A stretch of 64,000 nt of DNA from assembly GCF_036226925.1 (NCBI RefSeq), contig NZ_CP109031.1, positions 4,154,001-4,218,000 of the forward strand. The letters are read 5' to 3'. A program made the translations under genes and the position numbers. The notes under the pieces are model-generated. The model did no database searches. It was not told the origin of the DNA and saw only the letters and a list, made by a program, of their open reading frames with translations. Shown here piece after piece: positions 43,021 to 51,449 of the stretch (position 1 is its first letter; each line of letters begins with the position of its first letter). The stretch is from Streptomyces sp. NBC_00659. GTDB taxonomy: Bacteria > Actinomycetota > Actinomycetes > Streptomycetales > Streptomycetaceae.

Positions 43021-43908
43021 CTACTCCGCCGGGGCGTGCCCGGTGAGAGACGAGAGACTGCTCCGTACGTGGTCCATATGGGCCCGTACGTGATCCCACC
43101 GCTCCGCGTGCTCCCGCAGCACGCGATCGGTCTCCCGGGCGATCCGCTCCTCACTGACCCGGGCCTCGGCGACCAGCCCGGCCGCCCGCGCCGCCGCGTC
43201 CTCCTGCTGGTGCCGGTCCCACTCCTCCGCCTCCGCGAGGACCCGTTCGGCCCGGGCGAGCGACTCGGCGGCACGGGCCTCGCGGTCGAGCAGCCCGGCC
43301 TCGGTCGCGGCCTCGCGCTCGGCGGCGGCCCGCTCGTCATCCGCCCACCGCGCCGCGTGTTCCGCTTCCTGCCCGGTGACCAGGTCCTCCGTCCGCCGCC
43401 GCACCTCGCGCAACGCCGTGAGCACCTCTCCCCGGTGCTCCTTGATGTCCCGCCGCGCGGAGACACGTACCTCGTCGGCCTCGGCGCGGGCGTCGGCCAG
43501 CCGCCGCAGGGCCCACGCCTCCGCCTCGTCGCGTACCTCGTCTGCGTACGCCTGCGCCGCCTCCCGCACGTCGCGCCCCACCGCCTCGGCCACCTCGGCC
43601 TCCGACCGGGCCTCCTGCCGTGCCTCCTCCCGCAGGGCCTCGGCCTCCTGCCCGCCGAGCTCGAAGATCCGCCGCGCCCGCTCGCCGAGTTCCTCGTACG
43701 TCTGCGGGGCGAGCCGCGTCACGGCCTCCCGCAGCCGTTCCGCCTCGGCCTCCATGTCCTTCGCCAGCACGGTGAGCCGGGCGGCCCGCTCCCAGGCGGC
43801 GTCCCGGTCCCGGGAGAGCGCCGCGGCGTACGCGTCGACCTGTTCGGGACGGTAGCCGCGTCCCCGTACGGCCACGAAGCCGTACGGCGACACCGGTGTG
43901 CTGCTCAT
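43021..43908 (-). CDS. DivIVA-like coiled-coil protein
   Basis: A 295-residue cytoplasmic protein that is almost entirely coiled coil. The N-terminus YGFVAVRGRGYRPEQVDAYAAAL resembles the DivIVA membrane-binding/first coil region. Long Glu/Ala/Arg heptads follow to residue ~285 (AERLREAVTRLAPQTYEELGERA, DEVRDEAEAWALRRLADARAEADEVR and so on). In Streptomyces relatives are annotated as cellulose-binding or polarity-linked scaffold proteins; a structural role at the membrane or cytoskeleton is likely but unproven. AGGGG lies 7 nt before ATG 43908. Confidence 0.82.
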   Translation of the reverse strand: MSSTPVSPYGFVAVRGRGYRPEQVDAYAAALSRDRDAAWERAARLTVLAKDMEAEAERLREAVTRLAPQTYEELGERARRIFELGGQEAEALREEARQEARSEAEVAEAVGRDVREAAQAYADEVRDEAEAWALRRLADARAEADEVRVSARRDIKEHRGEVLTALREVRRRTEDLVTGQEAEHAARWADDERAAAEREAATEAGLLDREARAAESLARAERVLAEAEEWDRHQQEDAAARAAGLVAEARVSEERIARETDRVLREHAERWDHVRAHMDHVRSSLSSLTGHAPAE

Positions 43909-44072
43909 CCTTGGACCCCTCTCCGCCCGACACACACGAAAAGACGATTTCGCGCACATCTTGATGGATCGCACGGAAGTGTTCATAACGCGACACTCCG
44001 CCTGCTCATTCGGCCGGAGACGGTTCACAGGCGTGTCATTTGAGGTCAGCGGCGCCCGACAGCCGCGAACGA

Positions 44073-44111
44073 ACGAGGCGCCCGACCCGTGACCCGGGCC
44101 GAGCGCCTCGT
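44073..44111 (-). terminator. Hairpin downstream of the SUKH-4/deaminase gene
   Basis: ACGAGGCGC and GCGCCTCGT arms with a C/G-rich internal part, 95 bp past the minus-strand stop. Between them and the gene (44124-44165) lies the 9-bp tandem repeat TGTCCTGCC, four copies with the last slightly changed. Confidence 0.65.
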
Positions 44112-44205
44112 CCTTACCGCCGTTGTCCTGCCTGTCCTGCCTGTCCTGCCTGTCCCGCCTGTTCCGGGGGTCCTGCCTGTCCCGCCGTGTTCCGGGGAGC
44201 CGTCT

Positions 44206-46986
44206 CTAGAGCAGCCCGTCCCACATCTCCTCCAGCAGGACCGACCACCAGCTCTCCGGGGAGGCCAGGGCCGCCGGGTCGAGCGCGGCGAGCTGGGCCT
44301 GGAAGTCGACCGTCCAGCGGCCCGCCTGCTCCTGGTTGAGGCCGAACCGCAGCCGCCACATCCGGCCGAGCAGCGCCAGACAGCGCGCGAACTCGGGCAG
44401 ACCGGTGTTCACGAACTGCGGCGGCACCGGAGCACCCCCGGGACCGGCCTCCACCGGCACGGCGACGATGTTCGCCGTGCCGTACTGGACACAGATCGCC
44501 TTGCCGAAGTCGCTGCCCATGACGAGGTACGAGCCCGCGTCCGGGGACGCCGCCACCCCGCGCTCCTGCGCCAGTTCGGCGAGGGTCGGCACCGGACGGC
44601 CCGGCTGGGCCTGCGCCCAGAAGAACGGGCCCATGTCGACCGGCAGCCCGGCCACGACCAGGGTGTGGGCCACGATCGGCGGCACACCCTGCCGCGACAC
44701 GGCCGCGTGGTCGAACCGGAAGACCCCCGGCCCGAACGCCGCCGCCAGCTCCTGCGCGATCGCCTCCGGCGGGATCGGCGGCGCGGGCTGCACCGGCGGA
44801 ATCGGCGCCCGCACCGGTGCCGGACGCGCCGGCCCGTCCGCGACCTGGTGCAACTCTCCCTGATGTGCGAGAAGTTGGTGCATTCCCTGCTGCCGGCTCG
44901 CGTGATCCGTGCCGTACGGCGCGATGCTCGTGATCCGCGCCTGCGGGAAGGTCTCCCTGATCATCCGCGCGCAGTACGCGCCCGGCAGCTCACAGGACTC
45001 CAACTCCGTGTGCAGCTCGAGCACTTGCTGCGGCGGCACGTTCATCGCGCGCAGCTCGTGCAGGATCTGCCACTCCGGGTGCGGAGTACCCGGAGCGGAC
45101 CGCCGGATCAGCTGCTGCTCGGACCCGTCCTGGGCACGGTAGCGCAGCACGGCCTGATAACCGGGTCCGACGGTCGGCTGCCCCGACTGCGGATAGCCGT
45201 ACGCCGGCTGCTGTCCCGGCATGGGCTGTCCCGGTACGGGATGCTGTCCGGGCAGCGGCTGAGGGGCGCCCGGCATCATGCCGGGAGCCTGCGGAGCCTG
45301 CGGAGGCTGCGGCGCACCGGGGCCTCCCGCCGGAGGGGCGAACATCGTCGCCGCGTGGTGCACCTCACCGGAGGGCGTACCCCCCGGAACACCGGGCGCG
45401 CCCGGCGGCTGCGGCGCGCCGGGGCCGCCCACCGCGGGCCCCGCCAGCATCGTCGCGGCATGGTGCGCTCCCCCCGGGGGCGTGGCGCCCGGCGGGGCCG
45501 GCACACCGGGAGCGGCCTGCTGCCAGGGTGCCCCCGGGGCCCCGGGCGCACCGGGCGGCTGCGGCGCGCCGGGACCGCCCACCGCGGGCCCCGCCAGCAT
45601 CGTCGCGGCATGGTGGACACCGCCCGGGGGAGGCGTGGCGCCGGGAGGCTGGGGCGCGCCGGGCGCCCCCTCGGGCCCGTCCGGCCCGAGCTGGGAGACG
45701 AGCTGCGTCGGCACATAGCCGCCCGCAGGGGCGCCCGGTGCGGACGGCGGAGGCGTACTGCCCGGCCGCGCGCCCGGCACACCCGGGGCGCTCGGCGGAG
45801 GCGGAGTGCCCGCCCCTCCACCACGCGCCGCTCGGGGAGGCTGCGCCTTGCTGGTCGCGGCGTCGGCGATGTCACCCGCGTTCGGGGGCAGCGGCCGCGA
45901 CGGCACGGCCGGCGGCGGCGTACCAGGGGCACCGGGGGCACCCGGAGCAGCCGGGGCGCCGGGCGGCGGAGTGCCCTGACCTGCGCCAGGGCCCTGCGGA
46001 TAGCCGGGGGCCGAGGCACCCGGCAGACCGTGGCCCGACGAAGTACCGGACGGCGCGGGAGAGTTCGGGTCACCGACCACGGGCGCCAGCGTGGTGAGCG
46101 GGAGTTGGCTGCCCCCCGACATCATGGCGGTCTGATCGAGCGCGGCGGCCGGCGGCGGCGTGCGCGAGTCGTCGACGTCCGTCAGCGGCGGCGCGAACAC
46201 GGTCGCCGGCAGCGGTACGGAACGGTCGTCCCCGGGATCGGCGTTGGTGTCCGTCCCTGCCCACGGGGTCACGTCGGCGGGAACGGCCGGACTCGCGTCC
46301 CGCGGACCGGGGACCTCGTCGTCGGTCGCGGCGTCGGGCCACGGCGTGGCCCCCGCGGGAACCGGCGGCACACCCGCTGCCGGAGCGGCGGAGCCCGGCG
46401 AGAAGGGCGCGCCCGGCGCGACGGCCGGGGAAGGGGCGTGTGCGCCCGGCGCGGCCGTGACTCCATGCTCCCCGGACTGTCCCGGCGCGCCGGAAAGCGA
46501 ACTCCCACTCCCGGCTGCCCCGTTCGCGGAACCGCCCGCCGCGGAGGCGGCGGCCGGACGGGACCCCGCCCCGTCGGAGCCGGACGGGCCCGACCCAGCA
46601 CGCCGGTCCGGGATCCCCATCCTGTCCGCGGCCTCCTGAAGCCATTCCGGAGGGCTGAGCAGGAACGACGTCTGGTTCAGGTCGACCCGCGCCGCGGGCG
46701 CCGGCGCCGGATCGGGGGCTCCGGTCGGCACCCCGTACTCCTCCTCGTAGCGGCGGATGACCTCACCCACCGGCAGCGCGGGCCACAGCGTGGCCTCCCC
46801 GCTGTCCCGCGCGATGACGAGCCGCTGCGCGCCACCGTCGGAACGCGGCCCCTCGGGGCGGTCCTCCGCCCATACGACGAAACCGAGTTCGAACTCGCGT
46901 ACCCGCACCTCGCGGTGCTGGTACCCGGCCACGTCCCCGTTGATCCACTCTTCCGCGCGCTCCTGCGCCTGTGCGAAGGTCACCAT
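44206..46986 (-). CDS. Imm35-like / Pro-rich / XOO_2897-like deaminase / SUKH-4 protein
   Basis: A 926-residue multidomain protein. Residues 1-85 resemble the Imm35/YrhB immunity fold (VREFELGFVVWA, RLVIARDSGEATLWP). Residues ~90-600 are Pro/Gly/Ala-rich with several near-identical HHAATMLAGPAVGGPGAPQP repeats. Near 640-700 a deaminase-type domain has HPEWQILHEL (HxE) and ELESCELPGAYCARMI, the C-x6-C metal pattern of XOO_2897-like nucleic-acid deaminases, with Ser in place of the usual Pro before the first Cys. The last ~190 residues are SUKH-4 (FGPGVFRFDHAAV, VAGLPVDMGPFF, ESWWSVLLEEMWDGLL). No signal or membrane helix is seen. It starts 7 bp after the WHH-SUKH gene, so the two form an operon. 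Confidence 0.85.
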   Translation of the reverse strand: MVTFAQAQERAEEWINGDVAGYQHREVRVREFELGFVVWAEDRPEGPRSDGGAQRLVIARDSGEATLWPALPVGEVIRRYEEEYGVPTGAPDPAPAPAARVDLNQTSFLLSPPEWLQEAADRMGIPDRRAGSGPSGSDGAGSRPAAASAAGGSANGAAGSGSSLSGAPGQSGEHGVTAAPGAHAPSPAVAPGAPFSPGSAAPAAGVPPVPAGATPWPDAATDDEVPGPRDASPAVPADVTPWAGTDTNADPGDDRSVPLPATVFAPPLTDVDDSRTPPPAAALDQTAMMSGGSQLPLTTLAPVVGDPNSPAPSGTSSGHGLPGASAPGYPQGPGAGQGTPPPGAPAAPGAPGAPGTPPPAVPSRPLPPNAGDIADAATSKAQPPRAARGGGAGTPPPPSAPGVPGARPGSTPPPSAPGAPAGGYVPTQLVSQLGPDGPEGAPGAPQPPGATPPPGGVHHAATMLAGPAVGGPGAPQPPGAPGAPGAPWQQAAPGVPAPPGATPPGGAHHAATMLAGPAVGGPGAPQPPGAPGVPGGTPSGEVHHAATMFAPPAGGPGAPQPPQAPQAPGMMPGAPQPLPGQHPVPGQPMPGQQPAYGYPQSGQPTVGPGYQAVLRYRAQDGSEQQLIRRSAPGTPHPEWQILHELRAMNVPPQQVLELHTELESCELPGAYCARMIRETFPQARITSIAPYGTDHASRQQGMHQLLAHQGELHQVADGPARPAPVRAPIPPVQPAPPIPPEAIAQELAAAFGPGVFRFDHAAVSRQGVPPIVAHTLVVAGLPVDMGPFFWAQAQPGRPVPTLAELAQERGVAASPDAGSYLVMGSDFGKAICVQYGTANIVAVPVEAGPGGAPVPPQFVNTGLPEFARCLALLGRMWRLRFGLNQEQAGRWTVDFQAQLAALDPAALASPESWWSVLLEEMWDGLL

Positions 46987-46993
46987 CGCAACG

Positions 46994-47980
46994 TCACTCC
47001 CCCACCGAAGAGACGGGCACGGCGTACGCGAAGCCGCCGTCCACCATCAGATTCGCCACCGTCTCCAGCTCCGGCGGATTGCCCGCGAGCCGGGACAGGA
47101 ACTGGTCGAAGTCGTCACCGCACGGCAGCAGCAGCCGCTGCACCCGCTCGGCCGCCGGCCACGCGTCCTGGTCACGGGCGTCGTCGAACGCGCAGAACCA
47201 GACCGAGCCGATCCGGTCGCCCTTCACCTTCACGGCCAGCAGGCCGCCCTGCACGAACCCGACACCCAGGTAGTCCTTGGTCAGATGGTCGCGCAGACAC
47301 TTGTTGACGTACACCAGGTCGTTGACCGCGGCCTCGTCGCGCACGGTGAACAGCGGCTGGTCCACCAGCAGGCCGAGCTCGGCGTCGAGCGCGGCACCGA
47401 CCGGCGCGCACCCGCCCGCCGCCTTCAGGAACGACCGGTAGGCACCGGGCAGCCGGTAACCGAGGTCCTCCTCGACGGCCAGCACCTGCTGCTCGGTCAC
47501 CGCGACCGAGGACTTCGGCAGCCCGAAGTGCGCGGGCCGCGTCTCCTGCAACGGCCGCGTCCCCCGCTTGGAATGGTCGACGGCCGCGGTCGCGACACCA
47601 CCGTGGTGCCGAAGCAGCGCCTTCACCTCGACCGGCACCAGCTCCATCCGCCGGGTGCCCGCCACGTGGTGCCACGTCCAGCCGTGCGGGGTCGCCACCG
47701 CGGGAATCGTGTCCCACAGATCGTGCCCGGACGCGGCGAGCGCGGCGTTCGCGGAGACGTAGTCCGTCAGCCTCAACTCGTCGACACCGAAGCCCTCCGG
47801 AGGCTCGGCGATCTCCGCCGCGGCACGCGCGTAGAGCGAGAAGTCGGGATAACCGCGCTCGTCGATCCGTACACCTCCGGGATGGCGCGCCGCCCGGACC
47901 GGATCCGGGAAGTGCACGACTTGCCCGGCGTAGGCCGCGTTCGGCGGCGCGGCTTGTTGCCCGAGCCGACCTGTCGTCAT
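46994..47980 (-). CDS. WHH-family HNH nuclease fused to a SUKH (SMI1/KNR4) domain
   Basis: A 328-residue protein. Residues ~20-135 match WHH toxins of the HNH/Endo VII superfamily: RGYPDFSLYARA, then PHGWTWHHVAGTRRMELVPVEV and LLRHHGG, with the WHH metal/catalytic residues intact. The second half is a SUKH-1-type immunity domain (VLAVEEDLGYRLPGAYRSFLKAAGG and DLVYVNKCLRDHL). In polymorphic toxin systems WHH is a nuclease tip and SUKH its immunity protein; here both are on one chain with no secretion signal. The ATG follows AGGGGG. The gene is upstream of, and probably cotranscribed with, the deaminase/SUKH-4 gene. Confidence 0.85.
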   Translation of the reverse strand: MTTGRLGQQAAPPNAAYAGQVVHFPDPVRAARHPGGVRIDERGYPDFSLYARAAAEIAEPPEGFGVDELRLTDYVSANAALAASGHDLWDTIPAVATPHGWTWHHVAGTRRMELVPVEVKALLRHHGGVATAAVDHSKRGTRPLQETRPAHFGLPKSSVAVTEQQVLAVEEDLGYRLPGAYRSFLKAAGGCAPVGAALDAELGLLVDQPLFTVRDEAAVNDLVYVNKCLRDHLTKDYLGVGFVQGGLLAVKVKGDRIGSVWFCAFDDARDQDAWPAAERVQRLLLPCGDDFDQFLSRLAGNPPELETVANLMVDGGFAYAVPVSSVGE

Positions 47981-48209
47981 GACGGTTGCCCCCTGCGGCG
48001 TCTTCAGTAGCTGGATGGAGCGCGGATGTCGACAGCCTATTCGGTTGTACGACACCGGTCACCGGGCCTCCGGTTCCGTGACCAGCCGTCACCCTGCCGT
48101 GACCGTACGCCGAAGACCTGGCGTGTCGCGGCGCCCCAGCTACCGCTCCCGCCACGCCATTTGGCAGTCTGTCTCCGCACCGGGGGATGCACGGGAGGGA
48201 AAGACGATC

Positions 48210-48713
48210 ATGAATGCGACGCATACGAGCACGTCCGGGGACCCCCGGGTCGGCTGGAGCAGCGCCGAGGCACTGCACGCGCCCGTCCTGCTGTACCGCC
48301 GCGACGGCATACTTCCCACCGTCGCCGCCGCCCTCTCCGTCCGCGGCACCACCCTCACCGGCACGGCCGCCCGCGGCGACCAGCCACCCGCTCTTCACCC
48401 GCTGGTCCAGGACTTCCTCGACACCCTCACGAACGCCCAGCGCGACCGTTTCACCGGCCGCTGCGCCGAGGCCATCCTGATCTCCCGGCAGATCGCCGCC
48501 GCCGACGCCGAACGCAGCAAGCGCGCCGGCCGCAAGCCGATGACCGGCGGCGAGGCCCGTAAAGCCCTCAAGGGGGCCAAACTCACCGCGCGCCGCATCC
48601 GCGAGGACGGCGACCCGCTGCACGGGAGCTTCGCCGCGCCCTGCCGCTCCTGCACGGCGCTCAGCGGCCACTTCGGCGTACGCATCGTCGACCCGGCGGA
48701 ACCGGACGCCTGA
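48210..48713 (+). CDS. YwqJ-like deaminase
   Basis: A 167-residue protein matching the YwqJ family of deaminases. FTGRCAEAILISRQI supplies the Cys/His-Ala-Glu motif and FAAPCRSCTALSGHFG supplies the zinc-binding PCxxC motif. Between them lies a basic helical segment. In other bacteria YwqJ domains are C-terminal toxin tips; here the domain stands alone with only a ~40-residue N-terminal lead. ATG 48210 has GGGAGGG upstream. It is divergent from the WHH-SUKH operon and is followed by a SUKH-3 gene on the same strand, so it probably forms a toxin/immunity pair with that gene. Confidence 0.87.
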   Translation: MNATHTSTSGDPRVGWSSAEALHAPVLLYRRDGILPTVAAALSVRGTTLTGTAARGDQPPALHPLVQDFLDTLTNAQRDRFTGRCAEAILISRQIAAADAERSKRAGRKPMTGGEARKALKGAKLTARRIREDGDPLHGSFAAPCRSCTALSGHFGVRIVDPAEPDA

Positions 48714-48791
48714 ACTCCCCTCTCTCCGCATACGTACGTATGACGGCGTCCCGCGACGCCGATGTCCCATCCCTCGACGAACGAAGGGCAG

Positions 48792-49322
48792 ATGCACTCC
48801 GAACGCTCCTCCTCCAGCCTCTTCTCCCCTGCCGGGCAAGGGGGATCCTCGTCACGTTTCCCCGAGCCCGTGGTCGCCGTACTGCGCTCGGCGGGATGGC
48901 AGCCGGGACGCTGGGACATAAAGCAGGCCGAGTACTGGGCCGACGAGCTGCGCGGACACGCGTCGCCGGCCGGGCACCGGCACTCCGTGTTCCCGGCGGC
49001 GGTCGAGGCCTGGGCGGAGTTCGGGGGGCTGCGTGTGGGCGCCACGGGACCCGGGCGCCAGCTCGCTCCCGCCCTGCTGCATCTCGATCCCCTGCACGGG
49101 CTGCACATGGCCCGTACCCTCGGCGACCTCGGCCGGGCGCTGGACACCGAGGTCTGCCCCCTGGGCGAGGAGTCCGACTCCCACGCCCTGCTCGCCATCG
49201 ACGCCGAGGGCCGCGTCTACACCCTCGACCACACCGGCGACTGGTACCTCGGCCCGCACATCGACGCGGCCCTCACCAACCTCCTCACCGGCACCGCCCC
49301 ACCCCGGCTCACCACGACCTGA
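48792..49322 (+). CDS. SUKH-3 immunity-type protein
   Basis: A 176-residue protein of the SUKH-3 family: VLRSAGWQPGRWDIKQAEYWADEL, then AWAEFGGLRVGATGPG, LDTEVCPLGEE and LLAIDAEGRVYTLDHTGDWYLG with DAALTNLL near the end. SUKH-3 proteins usually protect against deaminase or nuclease toxins. It lies 78 bp after the YwqJ-like deaminase gene. ATG 48792 has AAGGG close upstream; ATG 48762 is an alternative without a ribosome site. Confidence 0.87.
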   Translation: MHSERSSSSLFSPAGQGGSSSRFPEPVVAVLRSAGWQPGRWDIKQAEYWADELRGHASPAGHRHSVFPAAVEAWAEFGGLRVGATGPGRQLAPALLHLDPLHGLHMARTLGDLGRALDTEVCPLGEESDSHALLAIDAEGRVYTLDHTGDWYLGPHIDAALTNLLTGTAPPRLTTT

Positions 49323-49642
49323 CCCGCCAGGCCTTCGTTCGCCCCCTCCGCCCCTACCCTCCCCCAAGGTCTCGGCTTCGCTCGACCAGGGGGGACCCCC
49401 ATCGTCCCCGGGGCTCCGCCCCCAGACCCCCGCTCCTCGAACGCCGGAGGGGCTGAAACTTCCCGCAGCCGGGATCCGGCGGAAGGGGCCGTGCCGGTAC
49501 ATCGATGCCCGTCGCCACCGACGGCCACGCCTCATCCAACGGCGACGGGCTGATGCACCGGCACGGCCCCGACCACCCACCGGACCGGCACCGCACCCGC
49601 GAACGCCGGCGCAGCGAACCCCACCGCGAACCGCCCGGAGGG
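49323..49642. repeat. Convergent intergenic region with REP-like elements and a long imperfect hairpin
   Basis: 49355-49455 holds two C-rich elements (CCCCAAGGTCTCGGCTTCGCTCGA and the block ending CTCCGCCCCCAGACCCC) of the kind widely repeated between Streptomyces genes. At 49485-49570 there are arms of about 30 bp: GGGGCCGTGCCGGT...GCCCGTCGCC on the left and its complement on the right, with 2-4 mismatches and a ~24-bp loop. No gene is visible. Confidence 0.75.
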
Positions 49643-50953
49643 CTACGCGGGGATCACCGCCGACACCCGGAATCCCCCCGCATCCGTGGGCCCCGACACG
49701 AACACACCCCCGAGCGCGGCCACCCGCTCCTTCATCCCCAGCAGCCCGTTCCCCCCGCTGGGCAGCGCGACCGACGACCCCACCCCCACCTCCGGCGGGC
49801 ACTCGTTCTCCACCTGCATCGCGATCTCGGACACCCGATGCGCCAGCCGGACGTACGTCTTCGCGCCCGCCGCGTGCTTGTGGACGTTCGTCAACGCCTC
49901 CTGCACCACCCGGTAGGCGGTCTGCTCGATCTCACGGGCGTACGCCCGCAGGTCCCCCTCGACCGACAGGGCCACGACCATCCCGGCCGCCGCCGACTGC
50001 CCGATCAGCTCGTCGATCTCGGCCAGGCTCGGCCCCTCACCGGCCCCGGAGTCGCCCGCGGCCCGCGACGCGGCCGCGGCGGCCGCGGCCGCCACCGCCG
50101 CCAGCGGCACCGACGGCACCCGCGTGTCCAGCCCGTCCCCCGTACGCAGTACGCCGAGCATCTCTCTCAGCTCCGTGAGCGCCTGGCGCCCCATGTCCCC
50201 CACCAGGGCGGCGTTCTTCACGGCCTTCTCGGGATCCTTCCGGGCGACCGCCTGCAGCGCCGCCGCGTGCACGACCATCAGGGAGACCCGGTGCGCGACC
50301 ACGTCGTGCATCTCCCGCGCGATCCGGGTGCGCTCCTCGTTGCGCGCCCACTCCGCCCGCTCCTCGGCCCGCTCCGCGAGCAGCTGGAGCTCCCGCTCCA
50401 GCGAGTCCGCCCGCTCCCGCAGGCTCTCCATCAGCCGCCGCCTGGCCCCCATGTACAGCCCGAGCAGCACGGGCGGCGCGGTCATCCCGATCGCCGTCGT
50501 GATGGAGGCGAAGGGGACCAGCCAGTTCCCCATCGGCACGTCCCCGCGCACCACGCTCTGGTGCGCCCGCACGAACGTCACGATCAGCATGCCGGCGAAG
50601 GACATCCCGGCCAGCGCCCCGGTGATGCGCCGCGGCAGTTCGGACGCGGCGAGCGTGTAGAGCCCGACGAGTCCCATCAGGAACCCCATCTGGGCGGGCG
50701 TGATCGCGATGGACACCAGGACGACCGCGATCGGCCATTTCCGCCGCACCAGGAGCACGGACCCCGCCACCGCTCCGAACGCGACACCCACCGGAGTGGG
50801 CAGTCCCGCGTCGTGCGCGAAGCGGACCCCCTCACCTCCGCACTCGAACGCCGACGCCAGTGCGAGCCCCGCGTCCAGCACCGCACCGCGCCATCCGACC
50901 CACCACCACGGCCCGGTCCCGGCCGCGGTGTGCGCTTCCCCCGTCGTGGTCAT
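49643..50953 (-). CDS. NarL-type sensor histidine kinase (orphan)
   Basis: A 436-residue HisKA_3-type kinase. The N-terminal ~185 residues hold about five membrane helices. The DHp box EERTRIAREMHDVVAHRVSLMVVHAAAL carries the phosphorylated His. A Pro/Ala run (PLAAVAAAAAAAASRAAGD) interrupts the linker before the ATPase domain, which has VVQEALTNVHKHA (N box) and GNGLLGMKERVAALGG (G2 box). No response regulator is adjacent; the nearest in this window is the LuxR-type regulator at 62668. The signal is unknown. It begins at ATG 50953, upstream of tRNA-Gln on the opposite strand. Confidence 0.9.
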   Translation of the reverse strand: MTTTGEAHTAAGTGPWWWVGWRGAVLDAGLALASAFECGGEGVRFAHDAGLPTPVGVAFGAVAGSVLLVRRKWPIAVVLVSIAITPAQMGFLMGLVGLYTLAASELPRRITGALAGMSFAGMLIVTFVRAHQSVVRGDVPMGNWLVPFASITTAIGMTAPPVLLGLYMGARRRLMESLRERADSLERELQLLAERAEERAEWARNEERTRIAREMHDVVAHRVSLMVVHAAALQAVARKDPEKAVKNAALVGDMGRQALTELREMLGVLRTGDGLDTRVPSVPLAAVAAAAAAAASRAAGDSGAGEGPSLAEIDELIGQSAAAGMVVALSVEGDLRAYAREIEQTAYRVVQEALTNVHKHAAGAKTYVRLAHRVSEIAMQVENECPPEVGVGSSVALPSGGNGLLGMKERVAALGGVFVSGPTDAGGFRVSAVIPA

Positions 50954-51257
50954 GGCTCCAGCCTACGGTTGCACCCCGAACCATTTCCGGTGAGTTTTGG
51001 CTACTGGCCTACACCACACCCCGCCGGGCTTCGACGGCCTCCGGGACGGCGCCGGCCCCGGGCCGGTCCCGGTCGCGCAAGCACAGGAACGCAAACACCG
51101 GACCGGCACGAACGCCTCGGGCATCCGGCGGGACCGCCCGGTCATCTGCCGCGCGGGAAGCGCCGAGTTGTACCGTCGCACGGAGGGCACCCGGTACGGC
51201 ATAGTGTTGGGTGCCGACTCGACGGGCCGACCAAATGTCCGGTTCGATCGAGTTCAT
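50954..51257. other. Region between the kinase gene and tRNA-Gln
   Basis: No gene is visible. A CATAGTGTT segment about 50 bp before the tRNA is a possible -10 for it, but no -35 at good spacing is seen. Confidence 0.4.
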
Positions 51258-51329
51258 TCCCCCGTGGTGTAATTGGCAGCACTGTGGCTTTTGGTGCCAT
51301 CTGTCCGGGTTCGAGTCCTGGCGGGGGAG
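51258..51329 (+). tRNA. tRNA-Gln (anticodon UUG)
   Basis: Acceptor arms TCCCCCG and CGGGGGA pair fully, with discriminator G. The D-loop region GGTGTAATTGGCAGCA, anticodon stem GTGGC/GCCAT with loop TTTTGGT (anticodon TTG), and T-arm GTCCGGGTTCGAGTCCTGGC are all standard. CCA is not encoded. It lies 120 bp before glmU, as in other Streptomyces. Confidence 0.95.
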
Positions 51330-51449
51330 CCTCGGTCGACCCGGTCCCTGACAGTGCTCTCAGGGCCCTCTCCCACATGCCTCCTGTTTCGCCCCGGTAT
51401 CCTGCGGATGTCCACTCCCCCCAGTCATCCGAAGCCGAAGGGCAGTCCC

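Noticed and set aside
42854..43093. Plus-strand 79-codon frame with KHRGAVE repeats
   Set aside because: It is simply translation of the 21-bp DNA repeat and runs into the convergent DivIVA-like gene.
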